DNA from: Sindora glabra | Taxonomy: Eukaryota; Streptophyta; Magnoliopsida; Fabales; Fabaceae | DNA: 64,000 nucleotides | Assembly (NCBI GenBank): GCA_020226215.1 | Contig: CM035227.1 | Coordinates: forward strand, 19,843,866-19,907,865 | Reading direction: 5' to 3' | Translations under genes and position numbers: made by a program | Shown here: one piece after another, positions 31,401-43,802 of the stretch | Layout: each line of letters opens with the position of its first letter | Position numbering within the stretch: the stretch's first letter is position 1 | Notes under the pieces: model-generated | Seen by the model: the letters and a program-made list of their open reading frames with translations, nothing else | Databases searched by the model: none | Told to the model about the DNA's origin: nothing

Positions 31401-34400
31401 TTTGCATCCGACAACGCCTTGCATGTTGGAGTTAATAACGGAGGGTTCGACAGAATCGAGATGGCTGGCTACGCCGTCTGGTATTATCCAAACTGAGTCC
31501 TTTTCCATCATTTTAAGTTTCTCAGCTTTCTCGAAAAGCAAAACTGCAAACTCCGAGGAAGACTGTAAAATTAAGAAGACTCTGTTGTTGCTCTTGCTCT
31601 TCAGCCTCCTAAGCTGCTCTTCAATGGTGGATTTTGGATCTGGAAGAAACTGCAGCGATGGGAAAGCCACGTGTTGATCAATCTCGGAATTGACAAGCCG
31701 AAGAGAATATGTGAGGGGAGCCAGTATCTCCGAGTTAGAGAAAAAACCATGGCTATGTTCATAAATTGCAATCACCTTGCGCCAGCCGAAGTGCCCTACA
31801 ATGGCTGCGATGCACTGCAAGTGAAGGGTGATATCGTTGGCAACTTGGATGAAGTAAGGCAAAGCGTATGGAGCTAATTCTGAACGGGAAGTGGCAGTTG
31901 GGGCTAGGGAAATTATAGGAATGCTCTTTGAGTTTTCATTAATCTGAGGAGCCAAAGATGCTTCATCGAGAATTGTTCCTATGACTGCTTGCACCTTTTT
32001 ACCGTTTGCAAGATCTAGATGCACCAAATCAAACAGTTATATAAACAATATATGAACACATCTTCAACTCTCTTTTGTAAATACTATTATTTTAAGTGTT
32101 TTTTGGCCTTTTGGTAAGACGTTTTGGTTGTTGACAAGGGTCATACATAGACCAATTCCTTTTATTAATTTAATTCAATTTCCCATCAAATTAAACCGGG
32201 ATCACATGGGTTGGGACTTCCATCCCATAGTGGAAGTCGGGGCTTATTAACCCGATCACGTGGCTTCTTCTTAACCAAGAATTGTTTGCGTACGGAAGGG
32301 AAAACTCCCAGCTGTAATCCACTGATTAGGCTACCTAAAGTATTGAAAAATTCTTCTATTTGCATATTAATACGCAACTAATAAATAATTATAAGATGAT
32401 CTTTATATTTTAAATTTATATGAGATGATCAATAATAATTTTTTTTTCATATTTTAAATTTTATTACCAAAATTATAATAGCAAATCTTTTTTAAAGTAA
32501 AAGTATAAAAAATTTAATTTATCAATTTTTTATATTAAACAATTTTTATTAAAAATATAGAATATTATTTTTTAAATTTTATTATTATAATTTCAAAACT
32601 ATTTTAGTAAAAAAATTAAAAATTGCTATTATTTTATTATTTATAATTAAAAATAATATTAAAATATATAAAAAATATGAAGGAAAATAGTGTAAAAATA
32701 TCATTTCATCACTTTTATTATAAAATAAAATTTTCATCACTTAACAAAATAACTATTTTCAAATAAATGGAAATTCTCACATTTTAAAGTGCCTGCTAGA
32801 TCAACTTTTTATTTATTTCATTTCATCATACAAAATGCATAATTTACCTAAATAGTCCAAGTTTGACCAAATTTTTAATCATATTTATTTTAATTTAAAT
32901 TAATAAATATATTTTATTAACCTTATATAATTAGTCAATCCTAACTTAACTTGTTATAAGCCTTAATTATTGGGGTTTTATTTTCACAAAAATAAATTTA
33001 ACATATAACATCATTTATTTTTAAATAAATTTATTTCATTACATTTCAAACCACTCTCATAGTAATAATTTATTATTATAATGAGTCAATTTTTATTTTA
33101 TTAAATATGTACAAGTAATATGTAGCTAATCAATTTTAATTAAAAGACATGGAAAAATACTTTTATTTTATCACAAGCAAGAATTGCAATGCCATAAATA
33201 TTTTATTTAAATTGTATTCCAAATTGCTTGAATAATTTTACCCTTTTTTTATTTTTACATCTTGAACTCGATCTTGAATCATTTACAATTAATCACTTCT
33301 ATTATTATTAAAAAAATTGCAACAATATATAATTTTATGATTGAGGATTATATAATTTAATTTTTTTTACTTTTGCTTGGACCATAAATAATTTTTTCCT
33401 AATGTAAGACAATTTAATTTTAATTTTTTATTAAATTATTATTATTGTTATTGTTGTTGTAAAGTAAATGTGCAAACAATTAATAAACTCAAAGTGGTCT
33501 TTATTATTGTTGTCACAATTCTTTTTTCAAAATTATTATTGTTATTCGAACACATCCTTTAACTCTTAAATATTTAATGTAGTTACATGTTATTTATATA
33601 AAAATTTTGCAGAGATAGAAATTGTAAATAAATTTAAAGATAATAATAATTATATATTTAAAGAGAAATGAATATATATAAGTAGAAGTGCTATATTTCA
33701 TTATTAAAAAATGTTATAATCTTTTATGTGAATAAATTTAGTTTCCTGAAAAAATGAAACTTTATATTATTTTTAAGAAATTTTATTACAATAAAACTTA
33801 ATTTAACTGTCTATTTTATAATAAAATGCAGAAGTCTTATAACTTGAAACCCATAACTTCAATATTATAATGTAATTAAACAAGGGAGTTAAAAAAAAAT
33901 AATGAAACATGATTGGAGTGTTTTGAGCCAGTATACACAAAATAATTTAAAATTTTTTCTTGGGATCAGTTGCAAAAAAATAAAATAATTCTTGAAAAGG
34001 AGTGCGTTGCAATTTCAAAAAAGAAAATTTTTCATTCGGTCAGTTGCCAAAAAAAAATATTTAAAGGATTAAGTTGTAATTTTAAGAAAAAGGCAACTGT
34101 TAAAGAAATGAAGTTTGTGCTACCAATGATAAAAGTCAAATAAGTTGACTGAGGTTAATAAACCCAAAAGGAATGTAGGATGGAAGTCCTGCCCACATGT
34201 AAAGGTTTCTCTGTTGTCCAATACATATACTTGAAACTGCAACTTTTTAATATACATTACATCAAATAATAGTTATAGTTTTTATATCCCAGGTGAAGCA
34301 CAGAAAACAATTTACTTGGGTTTGTTTTGATAGAAAATAATTTTTGTAAATAATCACTATTAAATATAAGAAATTAACATAAAAATACATGATAATCTTT

Positions 34401-35027
34401 CCTTTGTTTAAATAGTTCAAATAATCAGTATTAAATATAAGAAATTAATAAAAGATAATTTACTCTTTGAAAAAGAAAAGATTATTTTTCTATCACCTTA
34501 TTGTTAGTTATTATATTTTCTAATCACAAATTATAAAAATACATGATAATATTTCCTTTGTTTAATAAAAATGAGTTTTTTTGTGAAAAAATCTCTTAAA
34601 AAAAAAAGTGGAGACTTAGGATTAGTACAAAGTAATGAAGTGTGAAATTCTAGAGACTATTATATATAGTTCTTATACTGTTTGAATCACAAAATTGCAT
34701 TGAAAACTTATAGCTGGGATGGAATCAAACATTACCAGCAGCGAGTATATGAGCTTGGCTACCATGCGAATAGCTGAAGTTTAAAATAAGCTTAAAACAA
34801 CTTAAGCGATTTACTTCTTGGGCTGCGATTTCCATAGCTGTCTTCTGCTCCTTACCCTTACGGCTACTGACGTCGATGATGGCTCCTGCGTTCACAGTAA
34901 TGTTGGGTGGTGAGTTTAGGCAATAATTGCTTTCTGCTTCAGCTGAGGTTGCTTTTGAGCACACCAAAAGCAGCACCAACAAAAACAAAAACAGAAGCAA
35001 AGACATGAGGGAGCCTGCTGGCACCAT
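28490..35027 (-). CDS. GLR copy B: glutamate receptor-like cation channel
   Basis: Exons 34736-35027, 30699-32014, 30221-30518, 29624-30021, 28490-28906 give 2,721 nt and 906 aa, the usual plant GLR length and intron number. Residues 1-28 form a leucine-rich signal peptide. Exons 1-2 encode the ANF-type amino-terminal domain; S1 starts at the K-P-L-R-I-A-V-P segment. Exon 3 holds the F-S-H-P-Y-M-E-S-G lobe, M1 and the pore (G-S-M-L-W-F-A-V-T-V-I-F-F-A-H-R). Exon 4 holds M3 with S-F-T-A-S-L-S-S-M-M-T, the counterpart of the animal S-Y-T-A-N-L-A-A-F-L-T gate. Exon 5 holds G-L-G-F-A-F-Q-K-G-S, then M4. The family forms amino-acid-gated, Ca-permeable channels in plasma or endomembranes. M-L-W-F and E-L-Q-G features suggest clade II (GLR2-like). 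Intron 2 is 180 bases, open and in frame. The gene looks chimeric between A-like and C-like sequence. Confidence 0.93.
28960..29580. other. About 600-bp intron-4 insertion shared by GLR B and C
   Basis: Intron 4 is 717 bases in copy B and 722 in C (insertion about 50,325-50,945) but only 123 in A. The extra segment begins near 'tgccggccactatgcac' and ends near 'ggcgtgcattagagac'. It contains a plus-strand open frame of about 64-68 codons, preserved in both copies, that I do not recognise. Ends show no clear terminal inverted repeat. Confidence 0.7.
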
Positions 35028-35098
35028 TGGAATTGAGAAAAATGAAGTCTCAGTTCCTTGGAATAGAGTTAAACTGATCTGTTAGTATGCATTTTATG

Positions 35099-35104
35099 TT
35101 TATA
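35099..35104 (-). promoter_or_regulatory. Candidate TATA box of GLR copy B
   Basis: TATAAA on the minus strand, about 72 bases before the ATG. Just upstream (35,110-35,119) the minus strand reads CCTTTGACTT, which contains a W-box core TTGACT. In copy C the TATAAA is missing through a short deletion near 54,505, while the W-box core is kept. Position is suitable; activity is untested. Confidence 0.35.
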
Positions 35105-36852
35105 GCGTATAAGTCAAAGGTCTCCTCTTTTACCTTATATTTGAATTTGAAAATTAAAACTGCTAATTTAAGTTTTACGCGTCGAAATATTTTATTTAAT
35201 AATAAATAGATAAAATTTATAAATTATTTAAGTATTATAAATAAAATTTTAAATTAAAAATAAATATTGTTTATAATTTTTATATTTATTCTTAAAATAT
35301 TATATTGACTATTATTTTTTATTCACGAAAATTAAATTAAATTATTCTTTTTTAATATAATTATTGAAATTGAATTACTTAAAATTTCAAAATTTCTATA
35401 TTTACCGAATACTTTATTCAGAAGGACTTTAGCTCTTCATTGCAAGAAGGAATGAATATCCTCAGTTTGCAAATGAAGAATTCATTTTGAAAGACAAAAT
35501 TGAGCCGCAAGTCCTACCTTAAATTTTGCTTAATAATGAATATCGTCGATCCACGGTTGAATAACTCATCGTTTAGTTGCGAAGAAGGTACAGAAGGGAG
35601 AAATATGATGCTTCCCTGTTTGGTTTGCCAAAGAAAATGGAGAACAGAGATCATTAGGTAGAAATTGTGGCATCCCCGTAAAATTTGTTCTCCTCTCTCA
35701 CGGCGAGAAGATAAGAGGGCAAAGCAGAAGAAAACCTCACACAAAATATTTTTCCTATTTTACCCCCAACATTTGCATCTAAGACCAATAGCATCATTCT
35801 CATCTCTTTACCATTTTATAGCTAACGAACACACCATAGAGATAGGAGATAGGAATAAAATCCTATATTAGTATTAGTATTTGAAATATTTGACTCGTAT
35901 TAATTCTATTTTTAAAGTAAGATTTATGTTAATTTTTAAAATTTTAAATTTAAATAAAATTTAAGTCCCTCTAACAAATATTAATCATCTAAGATAACAA
36001 CTAAAATTTTATTTGTATTTAAAATTTAATAAATTAAATTAATTCAAATCTTACTTTAAGGATGAAATTAATACAAATCAAATATTTTAGAAATCGAAAT
36101 AGAGTATAGTACAGAATTGACAACAACATTGTCAAGTAGAGAAATAATAATAATAACAATTAGTTATCTTTTATAATAAATATCACCTATTTTATGAACA
36201 AATCTTTGTAATAATTGCTATATTTTTTAATTATTTTATTAGAATTATTATTTATTCTTAATAATAGCCACAATTAATTTTGTTAATTTTAATAATACTA
36301 GTCATTTTCTGTAACTTATTTTATTAATTTCATTATAATTAATAGTCATTCTTAATAATATCTATAACATCTATTTTAACAATGTCATCGTAACCAGTTT
36401 ACTTAACTCTTATGGTTTCTTTTTTCTTTTTTTTTTTGAATAGAGATGTGTTAATTATTATTTATAGATTTAAAGTAATGGTTTTGTAAAGTAATGGAAT
36501 GATATTGGGCATTGTATAATTCATTAGTTTGATTTCATAGCTTAAAATTGGTGAAAATTTGGAGTCTAATGAGTTTAATTCTATAATGATGGTGTTTTTA
36601 TTATTTTAATGCATTAACTTTTCTCTCTTCTCAATCGAATAAAAAAAATAAATTTTTTCTTATTTTCTTTCCTCTCAAATTTCTCTTCATCCAAACAAAA
36701 ATAAAATAAAATAATAATATCTTCTTCCTTTATTTCTTTCTTTTCTTATTTCTTTTGAGACCAAAAGAAGCATAAGTATTAATTGGAATCCTTTAATAGT
36801 CTTATATTTATTTATATTTCTTCTATAATCTAGCAGTAATATGATATTCTAG

Positions 36853-39800
36853 TCTGTGAACATTTGAGGAAACTTGATTTTGCGGGCCAACCAATGTATT
36901 TTATAAGCCATTTATATAATCTACTTGTACATTATATTAAGAATTAAGAATTTGTACATATTAGTTTTGACTTTAGGTAGACAACATTTGAACCGGACAT
37001 CGGAATTTAAACAACATATGCCTAGGGGTCGAGAAAAAGACCAATTAATTGCTATTATAATTACAGGTGATGGGACAATTGGTTCATTTAAATACCTGCG
37101 TTTTCTTTTGTTTAATCCTATAGCCGAACTCTCAAAAGTGACCTGCGGACTTGAGCAAATGTAGCTCCTCTTTCGGGTTGAGGATTTGACTTATTTGCCC
37201 AAACACAAAAGTCAAAACAGCTATTAACCAATAGTTGGGAAATATAAATATTTGGAAAATGCATTTTACGGAGTAAATATTCATTTTCCTCTAATAAAAA
37301 ATGGTATTCACAGAATTTCACGGTTAATGAAAAGAGAATAAGTAAGAAGTAAATTCAAAAAAGTAATAATAAAATTACCCTAAATATTTATACAAACACC
37401 CCCTACTACATTATTTTTTAACAAAATCATTGATATGTGGCCAATTAATAAATTGGCCTGGGCTTGCAGTTAGGCCTAAGACTCTTTAATTTTTTTATCA
37501 CATTCATTAATATTATTTATTCAATTATTATTTTTATTTTGATCCACTAAATTGACTCTGCAACAATCAATAGTAATTCTTTTATTTTCATTTTAATTAC
37601 CAGCATACAATATTTTGTTGATATTGGGAGAAAAAAATGTCATCACATTTGCTAAAAAATCAACAAATTACAAAATATTAACAACTTTTTTTTTTACTCT
37701 TATATATATTCACACACTTATTTCTCTACTACATATTAATTTCTTTATTGAATAGGATATCCGAATTTGATTTTAGAAAGAAAAAATTTGATAGGATATC
37801 CGAATTTGAATGAAACAATATACGTCCGTTGCCCAAGGAGAAAGAGAAAGCGCAGTAGCAGGCATTCTTGTGCGGCAACGTCTCTGATGTTGGTTTTGGA
37901 GTTTTTCCTTTTCATACTATGAGCAGAGAAATACTTACACGTTGCCTATTACATTATTCATGAGCATTACTGCTTAAATTAATGTTATCAATAAATAATA
38001 TATAGATTCATTTTGTTCGATAATTAATTATAGATCAACTTTATTTTTTCTTTCATTATATTATAATAATTAATAAATGATTATTTTTTTATTATTTATA
38101 TTTAATTGATGATAAATGTTAACAGTCTAAAGACTATAGTTAAACATTTATTATGCATCAATATTTCTTAGAATTTCAAGAAAATAAAGACCTATTAATA
38201 TCTCAATTAATATTTCAATACTAAAAATTGATACATTAAATGTTTATGCTAGTAAAAAGAAAAAACTAGGGGAGGAAGAAACCCCCAAAAAAATGTTTTT
38301 ACAATTTTTTCTTTAATTATTTAAAGCTCTATTTTGTTTATTAGAATTTAGTTTTGACGTGAATTTTTTTTTAAGCACTAAAAACAAAACAAACAGGAAA
38401 GTTCAACACGGATTCTAGAAGGGGGAAATTTTGCCGTCAATTTGAATTTGAGAATTTTTCACAAATTCATATAATTTTTTTCAATTATTGCATTTTGTTA
38501 ATGTTGTCGTGAATAATAGTTATGATATAGGTTGAGTTTAAAAAATTCTTTAATATTACTTCTATAAATCATTTGTGCATGATTGAGTTTTAAAATATTT
38601 TCATTATATAAATTTTCATTTAGTTGACAACATTAGCAAATTCATAATAGAAAAACTTGTCATAAACTCGTGATATTTTTCTATTTAATGAATTTAAAAA
38701 TTCCTTAATGTTATCTGTTCAAATTTGTTGTTTATGAATGAGTTTTAAAATGATTTTCCATTATAAAAATTCTCTTTCTAATTAGAACATTAAAATGTTA
38801 TTAATTAAGAAGATTAGAAAATTCTTAAAAAAGAGTGATTGATAATTCATTTAACAGGTTATTAATTGACAGCATTTAAAGCTGATTTATTGATTAATAC
38901 TATTCAATAAGATTTCTTTGAAACTAGAAATTTATTGATTGTTAAGCATAGTTTCAAATATTATGATTAGTAAAACCATTAATAAATTAGTAGATAAAAT
39001 GGATCCATGCATTATTAATTAGCAGCATTTTAATAATTTTGTCTAAAAATGACATGATATATAATACTTACATAAGTATTTCTCCTTATAAGTGTAAATC
39101 TAAGATTTTATACATTTGTTAGCTAAATATTTGGGGGAGAAAAAAAATACTATACTTAGTCAATGGAGGATTATGTCTTAGTCATTGGAGGATTATGTAT
39201 TCCAAGGAGTTTCATTTATAGAAATGTTGAATTGACTAGATCTATACTGGATTCCTTTAATTTATTCCCTGCTCGCTAATCTTGATATTTATTTCTTCAC
39301 TAGATGCTAAATAGGAACGAAAGGAGTACTTACATAAGTATTTCTCCTTATAAGTGTAAATCTAAGATTTTATACATTTGTTAGCTAAATATTTGGGGGA
39401 GAAAAAAAATACTATACTTAGTCAATGGAGGATTATGTATTCCAAGGAGTTTCATTTATAGAAATGTTGAATTGACTAGATCTATACTGGATTCCTTTAA
39501 TTTATTCCCTGCTCGCTAATCTTGATATTTATTTCTTCACTAGATGCTAAATAGGAACGAAAGGAGTACTTACATAAGTATTTCTCCTTATAAGTGTAAA
39601 TCTAAGATTTTATACATTTGTTAGCTAAATATTTGGGGGAGAAAAAAAATACTATACTTAGTCAATGGAGGATTATGTCTTTGTCATTGGAGGATTATGT
39701 ATTCCAAGAAGTTTCATTTATAGAAATGTTGAATTGACTAGGTCTATACTAGATTCCTTTAATTTATTCCCTGCTCGCTAATCTTGATATTTATTTCTTC

Positions 39801-41405
39801 ACTAGATGCCGAAAGTCTTGTCTGTGAACATTCGAGGAAACTTGATTATATCTACTGTGCGAATCCTCTACCAACGTAATTTATAGACATGCTACTTGTT
39901 AACTTAATCATTTATAAGCTACTACATAATATACAAGTTATATATTTAATAACCTGTACGTTTAGTTCTCTCTGACATCAGAAAGAAAAAATTTGAATGG
40001 GATATCTGCATTTGAATGAAACAAATATGTCCTATACCCACGGAGAAAAGTAAAGAGCAATTGCAGGCATCCTTGCGCGGCATTATCTCTAATTTTGTTT
40101 TTGAGGTTCTCCCCTTTCATCTTGTGAATTTAAATTTAGCTTATTGCTACTATGTATTGAGTAAAATTTAATTTACAAATGAATTAATTTTATTAATGAA
40201 TAATGAGTTATTAAATTAAATTTTTTTATTTAAAAAATATAAAATTAAATATAAACTATTAAATATTTAATATATAAAAAAATTCACTTTAAATTAAAAA
40301 TTTTGCATGTTTGTTAGCTAACTATTTGAGCCGCCAAGAGAAAAAACACCCTTAGTCAATGGAGGGTTACAAATATCAAGAAGTTCCGGACTGGATTATA
40401 GAAATGTTGAATTGACCAATTCTTTATTGAATTCCTTTAATTTTTCCTTCATGCTTTCTAATCTAGATATTTATTTCTTCACGGGATGCTGAAAGTTTTG
40501 TCTATGAACAATCAAGGAAACTTGATTATATGCATTGCGCGGATTTTGTACCAATATAGTCTATAATCATGCTACTTGTTAAATTATTTACAAGGCACTA
40601 AATAATAAACAAGTAAGAGTTATATATTGTATATTCAGTTCAATTTAACTTTAAAAAGAAAAAAAATTGTATAGGATAACCGAATTTGATTGAAACAATA
40701 TATGTCCTAAGCCTAGGGATAACAAAATTTTAAGACAAATATGACTTTTATTTTGACCAAGCGTGTATATAATAGAAAAATTTATCTTACAGTGCAGGTT
40801 TTTAATTCTAAGCAGATTCAAGATATAGGCTAGTATTAACGTTGCATACTTAATATTACAATTTTATAAATAATACATGTATATATTATATACGTAAATT
40901 TTTTAGCAATTTAATGGTTTAAAATATTTTTTAAATTTTTTTAATTTAACTATTATTAAAAATTGAGAAAAAATAATGAAGATAAAAAAAGGGAGTTATT
41001 GTTACTCTAAATTTTGTAATTTTTTGACTGAATTATGTGTATTTTTATACTTATATGATGAAATTATATTAAATATTATATGTTGCTTGAATTTAAATTT
41101 TAAATATATAAAATTTAAAATTTTTATTAAATTTCTTTATTTTTTAATTTTATAAATTTCTTCACAAGACGCCGATATCTTATGAATCACAGGAGTGATA
41201 TCTCAACTTATCTCAGTGGTTCAAATTTGAAGCAAATGACGGAATAATACAGAGCAAGATATATTTATTCCCGCTCCACCCCATTTTCATTCTTACCTAT
41301 GCCCATAGAGAAAGGAAAAGAGCAATTACGGGCACTCTTGCATGGTAACATCTTTAATGTTATAACTTGTTTTTGAAGTTTCTTCCTTCTCATCTCATGA
41401 GTCTA
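36853..41405. repeat. Composite repeat (units 'S' and 'R') upstream of GLR B
   Basis: Two motifs recur in fixed order. S ('tctgtgaacatttgaggaaacttgat') is at 36,853, 39,819 and 40,495. R ('ggatatccgaatttga..gaaacaatata.gtcc', followed by a GC-richer 'gcaggcattcttgcgcggcaac.tctctgatgtt' part) ends near 37,921, 40,130 and 41,405. The spacing varies because AT-rich DNA between them has expanded or been lost. The C flank has the same units at 58,178-59,230 and 61,050-61,985. Nature unknown: it could be fragments of an old transposon or a repeated gene remnant. Confidence 0.65.
39065..39808. repeat. Three tandem copies of a 240-262-bp unit
   Basis: Units start with TACTTACATAAGTATTTCTC at 39,065, 39,327 and 39,567 and are nearly identical. 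They differ mainly by an internal 22-24-base duplication of 'tagtcattggaggattatgt', present in the first and third. A diverged fourth relative lies at about 40,305-40,487, and single diverged versions occur near 60,530 and 60,710 in the C flank. High identity shows recent expansion in the B flank only. Confidence 0.9.
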
Positions 41406-41817
41406 CCAATGCAAAAATTTGTTATTTAGACCTAATTCATTGTGAATTTAAAAAGAGGGATAAACATAATAATATAAATCTCATGTATATCAATAAATTT
41501 TACAAATGTTATGTCTGCCTCTTTATTTTTATATTTACGATAAATTATGCCAAAATTCCTACTAATTGAGGCAGCCATATTCTAGACATGTGTTGAGGGA
41601 CCCGCTTGAAATTCCCATTTTGTCTTTCCCTATTTGTTTGGTGAGAAGAATATTATCGTCACTTTGTTCCCACGGCTATCGTATTCAGGATTTGCTTATT
41701 AACGCATGAAATAAGTACTTGGAGAAATTAAACCTGAGTTTAAATTTACATCCCGTTTGTTTGGACCAAAAATTATTTTTTAAAATATAATTATAAAATA
41801 ATAAAATAATTTATTTT

Positions 41818-42075
41818 TATTTAATTAATATTAAATATAAAAATTTTAAAGAAAATAATTTTTATTTTAAAAATTGTTTTCTCTAATATTATGACTTTAA
41901 CTATCATTTTTCAGTTACAAATATAAGTGATATTTCACTTTTCAATTAAATTTATTTAATTAATATTAAATATAAAAATTTTAAAAAAAGTAATTTTTTA
42001 TTAAAAAATTACTTTTCTCTAATACTATAACCGTAAATATCTTTTTTCAATTACATATACAAGTGATATTTCACT
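41818..42075. repeat. Tandem duplication of about 130 bp
   Basis: 'ttatttaattaatattaaatataaaaatttt ... ctctaatattatgac ... aagtgatatttcact' occurs twice in a row (about 41,818-41,942 and 41,948-42,075). The matching C-flank position near 62,400-62,535 has one copy. Confidence 0.75.
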
Positions 42076-43234
42076 CTTTATGATATATATACATAAATTG
42101 TATTTTCTACAAAAAAAACTTTCTAATAAAATAAACTAGAGTTCTAATCTAAAGAACACACAACATGTTATGCTAGTTATAAAATTTGAGGACGTAATAG
42201 TCACCACCTTTATAAATAAAAGATTAAATATTGTATTTGTTCTTTAACCTATTATTAATATAAAATATTTTATATTATCAATGAATAAGAAGAAGGCATA
42301 TCATTACAAATAATCTAATAAAAATATTTTAACTTTTAACAATAATAGAAAATTTTTAACATTTTTATATAACATTAATTGGATAGATGATAGTATAAAG
42401 TTAATTTATATTAATAACAAATCAAATTTTAATTCATTAAACTTTATAGAAAGTAAATTCTTTTATAATTTTTTTTCAGAAAACCTCAAAATTATTTAGT
42501 ATATAGTACTGTTGACATTTTCAACAAAATAATTTTTTATTTTTTGTTCAATTTTAATATTTTCTAGAAATATTGTTAAAATATCTACTATGCACTTCAA
42601 ATATATAATAAAAAGTTAAAAATATAAATCAATTTTTATTAAAATGAATTTTTAAAATTATTTCCTATTTTATTATAAAAATAAAAATTAGAAGTATAAT
42701 ACAAAAAATTAGAATTATCATTTCTCCTTTTTGAAACCATGCTTCTATTCACTCTTTCTACCATTTTTTTAATTTATATTTCCTTTTTTAATTTAATATA
42801 AAAATTAAAATTAACCTATATGAATAAAATTAAGATTAAGATGGATTGTATATATCCACGCACATATTTCTAAATTCATAATGATTATAAATATTTAGAG
42901 TGGTAATTACTTAGATCAAATAGGAATAATTTTGTGTTTTTATTTGTAAATGAATTAAAAAGCTCTTCTTATGAGAGATGTAAGTAAGCAATTTTTCATA
43001 TTTAATGAAAATTTTATTTTAATAATTAATAGTCAACCAAATAATATACATGCTTCCTACCTTTTTTTTTCTTTGAAAGTTGCACTTTCAATATTCTGCC
43101 AATATACTCAAATATAAAATTCTTATGTGAATCTAATTCAACGTAAATTTGAATAAAGAAATATAAATAATAATGCTACAATAACAGGGATACCATGTGT
43201 ATTAGTAAATTCCGTGAATATTATTTGTAAATTT

Positions 43235-43560
43235 ATAAGGAATTAAATCTAGATTTTTTTTGTATTTTTAAAAAAATTTCTTAAAAACTATTTTTAAATA
43301 TTATTTTCTTATTATCAAAAATTATTTTTGAACTGAAGGAAAATTAATAATAAAATATTTCATTTAATTCTAAAACTAATATCTAAACAATTTTTAAAAA
43401 TAAATTTAGAGAATAATTTTTAAAAAAAAGATTTTTAAAATTGTTTTTATTTTTTATTTTTAAATTACATATCTAGAGGATAATTTAAAAAAATATTCTA
43501 AAAATAGATTTTCAAATAAGTTCTTCTATTTTTAAAAATAAAATAATAAAAAATAAAAAA
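43235..43560 (+). mobile_element. MITE-like AT-rich element, copy 5, at the duplication joint
   Basis: Contains the family core near 43,360 ('aataataaaatatttcatttaattctaaaactaatatcta') and an A-rich right edge ending at 43,560. Immediately after it the second copy of the 15,118 block begins. The B/C upstream homology (43,250 / 63,718) also stops at its left edge. Confidence 0.5.
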
Positions 43561-43802
43561 TAAGTTTTATGTTATTTACTGAGAACTACTTGGGCTGATT
43601 TTAATTGTCCCACAGAACACGACACCACTATGTTGAACTGAAGTTTCATTACGGATTATGAGATAATCCTATTTTTCTTTACTTTTAAATATTTGGACAG
43701 TTGACAGACGGATTGCCTAGCCTCACATAGTATTTGGCCATTAAATTGGTGACATAAGTCACATAACTACTGGCATATGATCCCACAAAAGAAAAATTAA
43801 GA

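Larger units (their letters stand above)
35120..43250. repeat. Upstream flank of GLR copy B, duplicated upstream of copy C
   Basis: This 8-kb non-coding block matches 54,540-63,718 in order, apart from the C-specific 2-kb element at 54,570-56,581 and local tandem expansions. Landmarks shared by both are the segment at 35,520-35,640 (56,950-57,070), 'aaaccggacatc' near 36,992 (58,278), the S-R composite repeats and the region around 42,720-43,240 (63,170-63,700). No complete gene is supported. The plus-strand frame at 35,538-35,640 (I-V-D-P-R-L-N-N) is short and broken. Confidence 0.75.

Noticed and set aside
35514..35744. Possible receptor-kinase fragment (I-V-D-P-R-L-N-N) on the plus strand, repeated near 56,970
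   Set aside because: The similarity is a few residues long, the frame is soon broken, and the two copies do not keep a common frame.
39065..39808. CRISPR-like direct repeats
   Set aside because: These are long head-to-tail units of 240-262 bp without unique spacers, in a plant nuclear context: an ordinary tandem duplication.
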